From Populus alba (lineage: Eukaryota > Streptophyta > Magnoliopsida > Malpighiales > Salicaceae), in assembly GCF_005239225.2 (NCBI RefSeq), contig NC_133300.1, positions 6,167,875 to 6,231,874 of the forward strand: a stretch of 64,000 nt of DNA, written 5' to 3'. The first letter of the stretch is position 1. Each line of letters opens with the position of its first letter. The notes beneath the pieces were generated by a model that saw only the letters and a program-made list of their open reading frames with translations, had not been told where the DNA came from and did no database searches. Of the stretch, positions 43,105 through 54,800 are shown one piece after another. The position numbers and the translations under genes were made by a program.

Positions 43105-46100
43105 TCAAATGCCGTCAGATGTATGCTTTGTCCTCTCTGCAGTATGTTCATCAGATGTCAAATCGATAACATGTTTTTGGACTCCTCTCAAAAAGTTTTC
43201 AGCAGTGTTCATCGCGTCAACTGATGCGCCAAGTTTATTGCAATTGCCAGTGTTATGAAAGGATGATGGCGAATCATTAGTCACATGGTCATTGTGCATG
43301 CAGTTTCCCTCTGGAGAGTCCTCAACAAATACCTCAGGCTCGGTTGATTTTGAAGAAAGTTCATGGCAATCTGTGTGTTTTTGATGGTCTAATCCCTCAA
43401 ACTGTGAATGCAAACGATCTTCATCAACCCCTACCTCCCCTATCTCTGATGATTTTGGGGATCTACTGGTAGATGCTTCTGAACTGGAGTCGTCATAAGG
43501 TTCCTCAAGCTGCATGTATTTTTGATTCCTAGATGAACCGAGAGATCTAAGGTCTTTGAGAGAAAGTGAGGTTGAGGGAAATTCCATTGCCAAGTGAGCA
43601 GGTAGCTGATCATCTTCTGTGTCTGGCGATGAATCAGAGATTCGTTCACTGGTTTCCTCAGCTTCCTGTTTCCAGACAACGCGAAAAAATTCAGTAACTT
43701 GCATAGGAAACTATTGTTCATCATCAGCAAAGATAAAATTATTACCTGTGATAAAATTATTACCTCCACAGGTGACATGCAAGTCCTCCAATGAAGTGTT
43801 CCTGTCTGCCAGCAATTTCCATTGGAAAAAAACCTTGCACTAGTTCCTGGTTTGAGCAAATCCCTGGAATTCAACCCTAGTTCTTCAAGTCTTCGTCGCT
43901 GTGCAACACTGATTGGAGATTTTGCTGTGAGTGAAATCTGAATCTCCATATCAGTATCAGGACCAGATACTGCACTGCATACCTCCTCAAGGAACTCAAC
44001 TCCAGTTTCTTGCTCATTTGGATCAGAAGATTGAGTACAAGAATGATCTTCAATGATTTCACAGATCAATTTCTGGATGTGTGTCCTTTTCAGTGAGGCC
44101 TCCCCAGGTATAAACCAATTTCTACTAAGCTGGTTAAAGATTAAAAAATTTGTAACTTCCCAAAATCTGAAAATTTGCCATTTTTTTCAAAAATTCAGAA
44201 AACAATTGCCAAATATAAAAGATAATGGACACGAGCATTCAATTCCTGATAACAATTTATGGTCCAGTATAGCAGGATGAGGCCCTCTAGTCCTGATCCC
44301 ATAAAGAAAATTGTAGGGAGAGAGGGAACAGAAAGCAAGAGAAAATAGAAGTTGTCAATTTTATTCATAGAAAATTCTAACAATTCTTGCAGTTTATATA
44401 GTTGTAAAGACTACCACAACTTGATAATAAGAGCAAAGCAGCTGAAGTTAAATCACAAATGCAATTGCAAACTAAATAAAAAAAATAACAGTTTACTATG
44501 AAAAGCAAACCAGTATTCAGAAAACAATGCTGTAATTGCAAATTTGAACATGCACAGAAGGAGCCAAAATCATCAGTAATCATAGGGGATTAGCTTTCAG
44601 AGACAATAGCAATGTGAAGACAAGATTCCTTAACTTGGAAACGCTTAGCACTAATAACACTAGGATTATAATGAATATTTATGTATTCTAAACAGAAAGT
44701 CTTGCCTCAGAGATGAAGTAACGCAGGCACTTGAATCACCTTAAAAGAAGTCTCAACTGAGAAGATTATTCAATAGATGCAAAACTAGAAAAAAACAAAA
44801 TCACTTACAAAGTTTGAAAACTCTGTTATCTTAAAAGGACTGAAATCAATTGGAGCTTCTTCAAGAAAAAGCTCCACATAATGGAGTAAGAACAGGCCAC
44901 AGTCATACAAATTTTCCTGCTGCGGTAGCTGAATCAAAATGATAACAAAAGTTGCAGTTAATAACACTTTAAAATTGTATATAATGGGAAAACTTAATAA
45001 CTTTCTGAAAATGGTAATATGTAAACAAATATTCAGGGAGTTTATGATGCAGCAATTCTTCATTCTATATTTGGGCCAGTAAAATATCAAAATCTAAAAT
45101 TAAGAAAAGAACTTAGATGTCGTAAATATATTATATTGATAACTAGTTTATTAACTAATTAATTTTTTTATAGACTGATAAGATCTGGACATAATTATTA
45201 CTCATAAACACTCCCTCCTCTCCTTCACCACTTCAGTTGATAATGAAGGGGCAAATAACATAATTTTGACCTGTCAAGGTGAGAACTTCTTTGCCTTGAG
45301 AGCAGTGTTGTCAAGAGGCACTCCAGGCAATGCAAGGCCACAACACCTTTATTAGCCTCAAGTGAAAAATTTCAATGAAGCCCTGCCTAGGCGAGCACCT
45401 CGTGAGTGGGCGTCAGGCGCTCGCTTAGGCGTCAGGCGCTCGCTTGAGCACCTGATTAACATGCTTCTTTTTCTGTTGGATTTTTTTTTAACTGATTTAT
45501 GTTTTGACCTATTTGTCCTTTTTTAATTTACCACAAGAAACGGCTTAGGGGTATTTTTGTAAAAAAGCAAAGATCAGGGTAAAACAAGAATAAAAAAATC
45601 ATTAAAGTGGGATTAAGGAAGGACACTTGACGAGAAATATCAGCCAAACTTTGCATTGGACAGAGTCAGAGAACAACAGCACAAGTACAGAATAGGAGAA
45701 CACGAAAGCATGGATGAAGATTAGTGAATAATGTTGATGATATTTAATTTTGCCTTTTAATCTATTTGACTACTTGCTACTTTAAATTATCTATTTTGTT
45801 TTAAGAGTGAAAATTATAACTTTATATAAACTATATTATAGTATTTTATATTTTCTTTTGATTTTCTATTGATCTAATCTTAATTGGGAATATATATATT
45901 TTAGATTTATATAATATAATATAATATTATACATATTTTTTTTTAATCCATAGCATATCGCCTTGGTTCATTCAAGTGTGCACCTAGAACCTCAGGTGTT
46001 TTACGGGCTTGGCGCCTTTTAGCACCTTTCACCTTTGACAACACTGCTCTAGAGTTCTATTTCTATAACAAATAAAAACTTGAAAGTGAAGGGAAAATGG

Positions 46101-49100
46101 CAGTAATTGCTATGTGGAGAACATTATGAGTTAAACTTTACTCGACTGACAGTATAACATGACTAAAGTGGTGTTGTTTAACTAATTAATTAATATTTGA
46201 TGTCCCTACTTCAAATCTGTTAAGTTGCCTCATTATTTCTATAAAAAATCAAATATGCAAGCCTAGTTAGATACTGCACCTTAGATGTAGCTTTAAAGTC
46301 TTAAAAGGAAACAAATGGACTTAGGGGCTGAGCTAGAATTCAAAGATTAGGAGGGCAAAGAAAAAGTTCAAAGAAATATGGGGGTAAATGTCTAAGAGAA
46401 AAGAGGGCAATTTAAACTAATAAAACTAATGAGGGAAAAAATATTTTGTTTGAAAAATTCAAGGGGAGCAAATTGCCCCATTTCTCCTCCATGTAAGTTT
46501 GTCCTTGGATGGACTGCCTGCCCTGGTGGAGGTGAAGTCCTGAATGAGTGTGAGACTTATTTTTCTAGCTATTCATTGAGAACATTAGAACCTTGATTGA
46601 ATTTTTGGATGAACTTCACTTTAGTACTGTTTAAGGCAATTATTAAAAAGTTCAGAGGCAAATAAAGCAAATTATTTTAAAAAGTGAGGCAGCACCTCAA
46701 GTGCGACAAACCGTAAATGTAAGAACTTTGACAATGTGTGATCCACAGTCTCATTATGCCTTTCTCTCCACTCTTCATAGAGATAACTGTCAACATGTAA
46801 AAAAAGAACTCAATTCATATGATGGCATTCCAAGCACTAGCTTAGCAGACAAATTTGAAATTGAAGGGGAATAATAATTACACTGGAAAGTAAATGGAAT
46901 TGTTGATTCAACGCAATTTTTGCACCCAAAAGAGCTGCGACTAGTATGTACAAAGTTTTTCTTAGGGTCAACTACAAATTGCATCTATGCCACTAGTACG
47001 AGTCTTGGATTACCAAAATGTATGAAAGGCTAACCAGAAATAACAGCAGGAATAAATAGGTTACCTTTGAATAAGATTCTTGAGGCCCTTATGACTTCCT
47101 CTAATGGAATCCATGTGCAAAATGCATGGTACTTTCCTTGAATTTCCACTTTCATCCTCTGCAAGATTACCACAAGATGAAATCAAGCAAAGTAATACTA
47201 GAACACAAAATAAAAACAGACTTTATCACATAGGTCCTTGCCTCTGGAATGAACCACTTCACCAGGATGACAAATGACAATCAAACTCCAGTGAAGACTG
47301 CCACCAAGAGAGTTTATTATATTTCACGTTAGCAAGCAATACCTAAGAGAATGTCCCCTCATGACGTAGTAAAATGAAAGCAAACCTAATTCTCACCTGT
47401 AATTTACAGGAATAAAAATGTAATCCTTCTCGAAAATATTCAACTTTCTTGTCCATTTACGAACACGTTGAAATGCTATCCTGCCTTCACAAGCATTAGA
47501 TGGGCCTTTGTCCAGATCAGCAAGCTTCCGAAAGAAAAAACTATTGAAGAAGTGGAACCTTTGCCTGTCATCTGGCTGAATTTTATTCTTCAAATATCTG
47601 CCAATTAAACAAATCTTTTAATTCTCTGTTATTTTAAAATGTTGACATTGAAGCTACATCCGCATAATCCTATATGACTAAAAAATACTTGTGTTAAAAA
47701 GCACTTGAAAAACAAATATACCAAAAATAACATCACAATTGTGGATCATGCTTCTACAAGAAGCAGGATGCATAAAAGATCCTTCTCCAGATACAACAAA
47801 CTGTTCAGGTGTAGCAATTTAAGTAAGAAGCTAGAAACCTTGAAAACAGGAAATTCTCTCCTAACCGTAAGCTTTCATATCCAAATTCCTTCATTTAATG
47901 CTCCTGGTGCCAGCTCTTAAAATGAATAACCAATGCCATTAGCCAGACAAGGATTATGCTAGTAAATATAGATATTAGGAAAAGGGTATAAGTTTGTCCT
48001 AATGAAAATCTTAAATTAAGAATGGATGGATGAGTAGAGTTAGGTCACCTGTCAACCAGATTTACAAGTATTAATGACTCCATCGTAGACAAGAACTAAC
48101 CACCAGCGCAAGAGAGTATACAAGAAAAAAAATTACAAACAAGATATCTGACTAATATCATCTCACAGAAAAGGCTTTATGTCAGATTACACACTAGATC
48201 ATGCAGCCAATCTCTCAACTTAAGCAATGAGCAACAGGTAAGGACCATGGAAATAAAAAATCTACACCTGGGGTAGTTTTTCATTATTTTTCCAGTTCGA
48301 CATAGAATCTACTAACAATAAAACAATTTTAGCCTATGTCTCCAAATACTTTATGCAGAAAAAGTATGAATCAACATATAAAATCATGAATCAAATACCT
48401 TAGACTAGACATTACAACTTCAAAACATCCATTACTAGTCTCACCTAAGACCACACTATCTCCCATCTTTTCTTCCATCAACTAATTTTTTACATAATTC
48501 ATAAAGACCCACAATCCTGGACTTAAGTTTGAAACTAAATGTGCAAATTCCTCAAAAAAAAAAAAAAAAAAAAACAACAAAAAGAAAACATCACTTACTC
48601 ACTAAATAGGCTATATCAAGAAAGCAATTGTCAAATAAAAAAATCAGCACAGGTGATATGCGTATAAACTCTGCTTAGTTAACTTGAGCATGGACTTCAA
48701 CAATGAAACTGAAACAACTTTATAACATATCTTACGCAAGAGTTATTCCAGGCCTTAAGTTTTGAACCCAAAGGCAAACCTTTCTCAAAAATAAACATTT
48801 TTACTCTGTTCACTATATAAGTTATATCCAGAAAGCAATTGTTCGGGGTGGGTGGGAGGAACTTTATCCCTTAATGTTATGATTCTGCTTCATGACATTG
48901 TATATCAGACTTCAAGATTGAAACTGATACAGTTTTATTGCACATCTTATGCAAGAATTTCTTCAAGAATACAGCATAAAAGACAAACTCTGGACCTTGA
49001 AACATATCATCAGGAGTCAAATTGACAAACCATTAGCATGTAGTAACTTGATGAAACTTACTGGATATAAAAGTCAATGATGGTATCATTGATGAATGTC

Positions 49101-49740
49101 TCAGGATTTAGAAGCTCTACATCTCGCTTACTAATTGAAACAGCATCAGGATCACCTTTAGGATAAATAACCTCTTCAAATGTTTCATGAATACTGGAAC
49201 AAAAGATCTTAAATTAGAAACAATTATGAAGGAAAAATGAGTGAGATTCAGGTTTGGAGCAAAAGAGATAGTCAGCAAGTTTACGAAAGCAAACACACAT
49301 TCAAATATAAAGTACATGCTGTACAGGAATTACGAATTAATCAAGCAAATATGTGATGTGAAACCACACATTTTTGCAGGATTACTAGAGTTAACCATAT
49401 AGCAGCAAAAGCCATATAGAAAAGAGAAGGATCAAAGGTCAAAACTCAATTTTGGAGTAGGATGGTATACCCCAAGAGGTAAAAACATTTGACAAACTTA
49501 CTAAATAAGAACCAAGAACATTACCACTGAAAACATGATCTACATCAAAAGAGATTTCATGCTGTCAAAAGAGACAATTATTCCTAGTTTACTTGATCTG
49601 CATCAAACCATGAGTAATTTCCTATCTAGAAAAGTGATTTACAAATTATTTCACCAATAATTTATAAGTGCTATCAAAACCCAAAAGTATATAAGAGACA
49701 ACAATTCAAATATTATAAATGGGGAAGCTGGCATGTGTGT

Positions 49741-49797
<57 letters not shown>

Positions 49798-52700
49798 TCA
49801 CAACCCTGAAGGCCAAATATCAAGAAAATTAATGAGAAAAACTGGCTGGGCTCACAAATCATAACATGTTCAATGTTCAGTTAGCAAATATCTGCATCCA
49901 TCTATTTACTTACACCGGAAAATAAGGCTTTGAGGTGAACATGCCATTGTGCCCAAAAGAGGCATTCCCATCCTTTTTCAAATCAGATCTGTAGCATAAG
50001 AATAAGTAAAGAAGATTGATCAACATAATGATCATTTCATCAAGCAAATTTACTATTAAAGCCAACTAAAACCGGCTATGAGGAAGAACTTATATTGCGA
50101 GCGATAGTTCCCACTGAAAAATAGAGAGAACATCAAAAGATACAAACAACTTGAAAAAAAAAATACAAGCTAGCATCCAGTATGGTTTAAAAAATGATAA
50201 TAACAGTTCATTAAAATAGCTAATAGATGCCCAACCAGCTGGACAACCTTGGAAAAATTAAGCACAAATTTCATCTGGTGTGATCATACATAGACACACA
50301 TAATATATAGATGGTTGGGTATTGCTACCAAATTGAAAACTCACTCAGAAGTAACATTCCAGATATCCTTGTATCTGACATTCAATGATTTTATTGCTTC
50401 CTCTCCTTCATGCCAAAGAGGATCATAAACTGAAAACTTCAACTTGTCCACATCTGCATGCAATTTTACAAAAAAAAAAAAAAAAGGAAAAAAAAAAGAG
50501 AGGATATGTTAGAGCTCTATTGAGAAAAAAATAAATTAAATAATATACATTTTTTTCCATGAAGCATCTGCCAATCCAATAAAAGTACAAAACTATTGAT
50601 CACAAATGTTGAAAAAAATGATTTTATAATACATTTTATATTTATATTGGCCAAGAGTTAAACCCAAGTCCATATATAAAGAATGTTGGCATGACTATAA
50701 CTAGAGCAGGAGGCAACAAATAAAATTTATGAAAAAAGGAAAAGGCACAAAATAAAACAATGAAAATTCTAATTTCTCACCCTAGCGTTCCTTGACATTA
50801 GTATTCATAATCAACTTTTATGATAGCAGCTTGGAACAGTATTATGTCTCCGAATATCATACAAATCAATCTAGTTAATTCTAGTGTTTTTTTTTTTTTT
50901 TTTTCTTGTGGCCAAGTAATTTGTTAGCAAAGATATATTGTTCATATTTCTAATGCAACTAACATGATGGCACAATGCATGACATAGCATTAAGGAAAGA
51001 ACTACAAGAAATTATCTAAGATTGAACAGATATCATATTTCTATGCAAAGAGCAAGCTGAACAAAAATCTAAAAGAAAGGTATGTCTAAAGTGTTACTCC
51101 TTGTCATTGTGAGGAGAGACATCATGGTAATTTATCTATTTGTGAGCAGGTTGCATATAATGCTGCCTGCGTCCTATAATCTGATTGGTCAAGATATTAA
51201 ATAAAAAAAACCTTGAACAAAAATCCTACAGGAATTATGCAAACCTGAAGCATCATTTGTATTTCTAGCTCCTTCAGAAACCTTTGATTTAAGGCAGAGA
51301 TAAACCATAGCAGTTGTAACCTACATCCAGAGATGCAAGAAATTTAACTTGCTCAAATCATCATGCATATATGTAGAAGAAAATAAAGACAGTATAACTC
51401 ACCATCTCACACCATTCTGACTCAATACTAATAATATCATCAAGATTCCACTCAGCATTAAATATTCCCTTGACCCCATTTGCAGTAGAACCCTCCATTC
51501 TGATGCTGCTTCCTGAGAAAGTTAAGCAAGACTCTGTACCATATATGTCGCCACATAGAATATAGTCAGGAAAAACAGCAACTTTAGAATTTGTGTAATC
51601 CTGCAATACAAACAAACGCATTGATCCATGAGTTCTAAACTATCATACTAATTGGATTGGACTACTTATAGCTTCATTGTATGTCTAAACCAAGAGAGAA
51701 GGGGTAGGGAGGGCAAAGGAAAATCCACAGAAAAAATGGATGGCTATTTGACATTGGATTAATTAATAAGAGAAGGACCATAAAGGAGCAAAGCTTTTGC
51801 ATCTCTCAGTGCATGCAGTAAACAAGGAGCAAGAATCCCACAACATCCAAAAATGAAATTATGGAATTATATCAGCTAGTTCAGAAAGAGTATCAGGGCA
51901 GAACTGCCCATAGCAACAAACTATACAGAGAGGATGAAAAGAAAGTCGTTTACAAATATGGATTTTTGGTTTACGCATTTTCACTTTTCCAAATGGGAGA
52001 GAGTTTCCAATGGAATCTCCATTTTAGCAAGAGTGTTTTTCTTAAACAGAAGAAAAGGACTATATTAAAACAGTAAGTGTGAATTTTAGACATCTGAAAT
52101 CTAGCAAATAGATGCAAATTCAGAGGATTTCTAACCTCAAATAGGCTAAGAAGCCCGGCTTTCCAACAAGCCAAAATAGAATAAACTACAGTTCATTTAA
52201 AAAATGAAATTTCTTCACACAACTGAAGGAGAGAGAAAAACCATGTAATTTGGAAGAACCATTTTGTCAGAACAGAGCACGCTGGAAAAAATTTAATGAC
52301 AAGATTTTGGGTTACATACTTTATACCTAGCTACAAACAATTTTTGCAGTTTAAGTTCATGCATATTTACTTTAAAAATACGAAAAAAATCATCTGCATC
52401 TCTACCATCCGTAAAAATAATCTTCAGGCAGCTCCAAATATCAATTCATAATATTCATTAAAAAAAGAAGAAGACACAGGATACTTACAATTTTATGTCC
52501 AAGAGAACCACACTCTAGCACTTGGTTTCCTAATGGAACTGAAAGAACGCAAATTTTATAAATAATTTTTCAGATCATTCTTGACAATAAGAAGATAGTA
52601 CAGATTAAGTATCTATTAAGCTTAAAAAAAGATGAGGAAGGAAGGAAGATTAGAACCTTCATCTTCTGAGGGAGTAGAGACAGAAGTTGACGAGCTCATT

Positions 52701-54585
52701 TCAATGCTGACATCATTATCTGAAATCATACCAACTGACTCATTCTGCGACAATTTTGATTAAATATTATGAGGTTAGAATCTACATATCTAGCTTTCTC
52801 AGAAAACAAGAAATGAGTTTCTGAGAGGGAAAAAAAAAAGAACTGGGTCACCAGAATGCTATTTAAGTTTTTCACTGTGAGTAGAATTTTAAACAAAGAA
52901 TAACAACTATGGCAGATAACAAACTCAATTGGGTCATACTGGCTTTCATTTCATATAATGCAGCAGAAGCATAGGACCACAGTACATACCTCATAATTTG
53001 AAAAACTAGATAACCTAAGGGTATCCAGCTGAGAAATCTCTTTGTCAGCACAATCTTCTTGTGGCATGCAAGTGGGAACTGAAACAGAATATTGGCATTG
53101 ATCATCTATAATGGTTGTATCAATATCTACTACTCCATCACTATTTCCCTTGTGTAAAGTATCAGTCTCTCCAGCACCTATTGAGCAGAGAAAATAACAT
53201 TAAATATTTAACACCAATTACGACGAATAAACAAATCTTGCACAGGAAATTCCCTTACCTCCAGTGGCAACATCAATTGGTTCATCATCTATATCAATCC
53301 CAAGGGTATCCAGCTGAGAAATCTCCTCCTTGACAGCACAATCTTCTTGTGGCATTCGAGCAGGAACTGAAACAGAATATTGACACTGATCATCCAAAAC
53401 GGTTGTGTCAATATCAACTACTTCATCGCTCTTTCCCTTGCATAAAGTATTGATCTCTCCTGCAACTATTGAGCATAGAAAATAAAATTAAATATTTAAA
53501 ACCAATTTCGAGAAATAAATGAACCTTGCACAGGAAGTTCCCTTACCTCCAGTGTCAACATCAATTGGCCCATCATCTGCAATAAAGGTTTCCATCTGAG
53601 AAATCTCCTCTTTGTCAGCACAACCTTCTTGTGGCATGCGAGCAGAAACTGTAACAGAATATTGGCATTGATCGTCTATAATGGTTGTATCAATATATAC
53701 TACTTCATCACTCTTTCCCTTACGTAAAGTAGCCATCTCTCCTGCAACTCAATATTGAGCAGAGCAAATAACATTAAATATCTAACACCAATTACAATAA
53801 ATAAATGAACCTTGTGCAGGAAATTCCCTTACCTCCAGTGTCAACATCAATTGGTCCATCATCTATATCAATAGGTTCATTGCTTCTTTCTATTTTCACA
53901 GTCCCAGTACATCCTCCAACTACATAAAAATTATTGGACATGAATCTCTCATATGATAAAGCATTTATACGGGAGTAAAGCAATGATAGTAGGCAACAAA
54001 ATGCTGGAACAATAGTTTTATTTGACGTAGTTAACCTTCATTTCTTTATAATCATTTTATTTTTTTTTCAATTTTAAAAAATCGCCAAGATTCAAATTCA
54101 CTCCCAATTTAAGGTTCAAAACTCGAAAAAAAAAAAAAAATGAAAATCAAAACTATAAAATAAAATAAAAAGCGCGATGCGCATAACCTATTTTGTTTTT
54201 CCATAATTGTATCATTGTTAGCTTGTTTTCATGCAATTCATAACCAAACTCAGAATTTAGAGTTCAAAAATTTTTTAAAAAAAATGAAATTATTCATCCT
54301 AAATTAATTATTTAATTTTTTCAATTTCATGCAAATATACAAAACTCAAAGACAGTCCAAATTCGACTCCAAAAATTAAAAAAGAAAAGAAAGAAAAAAC
54401 TTACAGCACTGGAGGAAATTATACTTAGTGAGAGGAGAAGAGGCGTCGTCGTCCTTCTTGTTGTCGTTTCGTTTTCTCTTTTGAATTCGAAACTTGCCGA
54501 CGAACTTCGCCGACTCCTTCTCGACTCTATCTTCTTCTTCTTCGTCGAACTCGAACACCCTAAACTTTCGAGTCGAACGAGTCAT
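43105..54585 (-). CDS. ULP2: ULP2-type SUMO protease (C48 peptidase), 19 exons
   Basis: Exons (minus strand): 54585-54405, 53919-53833, 53741-53547, 53459-53259, 53177-52990, 52744-52657, 52538-52489, 51600-51403, 51320-51245, 50453-50345, 49988-49914, 49193-49062, 47597-47397, 47297-47242, 47158-47065, 46786-46696, 44928-44809, 44129-43764, 43710-43105. They sum to 3,114 nt (1,037 residues) with phase kept throughout. The N-terminus is acidic then basic; residues 90-250 hold three repeated exons; the C48 domain runs from about 480 to 720 with His596 (LHWSL), Asp629 (LHMDSIRG), Gln678 and Cys684 (QQENLYDCGLFLLHY). A long acidic tail ends with VIDLTSDE at 1017. ULP2-type enzymes trim SUMO chains and free SUMO in the nucleus; Arabidopsis SPF1/SPF2 are the relatives. 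One intron uses GC-AG. No lesion was found. Confidence 0.9.
43746..43763 (-). other. Duplicated 5' splice site after exon 18
   Basis: Exon 18 is followed by GTAATAATTTTATCACAG and then again GTAATAATTTTATC. Both GTAAT donors are usable; the 18 nt between them would add Val-Ile-Ile-Leu-Ser-Gln in frame. Confidence 0.7.
45303..46046 (+). mobile_element. hAT-like MITE in an intron of the ULP2-type gene (744 bp)
   Basis: Left end CAGTGTTGTCAA and right end TTGACAACACTG are exact inverted repeats of 12 bp, extending imperfectly. The 8-bp flanks CTTGAGAG (45295-45302) and CTCTAGAG (46047-46054) agree at 6 of 8 positions, as for an old hAT insertion. No coding frame is present. A 17-bp direct repeat, GCGTCAGGCGCTCGCTT, lies at about 45,410-45,445. 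It sits in the 1.8-kb intron between exons 16 and 17. Confidence 0.85.
49744..49797. repeat. TA-GA compound microsatellite in an intron
   Basis: TA units run directly into GA units. Intronic in the ULP2-type gene. Confidence 0.95.
52990..53833 (-). repeat. Tandem exon-intron duplication in the ULP2-type gene, three units of about 287 bp
   Basis: Splice donors at 53,832, 53,546 and 53,258 are 286-288 bases apart. Each unit is an intron starting GTAAGGGAA-TTCCTG-GCA and an exon reading GE-TL-KGKSDEVV-IDTT then DDQCQYSVSVPARMPQED and KEEISQ. Exon lengths are 195, 201 and 188 nt, with the frame kept. Intron parts are as similar as the exons, so the duplication is recent compared with the gene. 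Confidence 0.95.
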
Positions 54586-54800
54586 GGCTCAATCCGAGTC
54601 AAAAATCAAAACAAAATAAGCAGCGGAACGACAGAAAATTCTTCCGTTTTTTCTGTTCAGTAGAGAAAGATTTTGAAATTTGCGAGGAACAGTCGAATGG
54701 GTGTGGAGTGGCAGGAGAGCAAAAGACAAATATTTGAAATGTCACAGAAAAAGGGATTTTCAAAGTGCTTAAAGCACGTTTTCCGGTGATAGCGGTTAAA
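54586..54800 (-). promoter_or_regulatory. 5' leader and proximal promoter of the ULP2-type gene
   Basis: Lies directly upstream of the start codon; AT content rises sharply from about 54,790. No TATA box is clear, as is usual for a broadly expressed gene. Confidence 0.4.

Noticed and set aside
43440..44069. Continuous 209-codon frame across the end of the ULP2-type gene
   Set aside because: The part after 43,764 reads through an intron in the wrong frame; the spliced model with exon 19 starting at 43,710 keeps phase and a long acidic tail.
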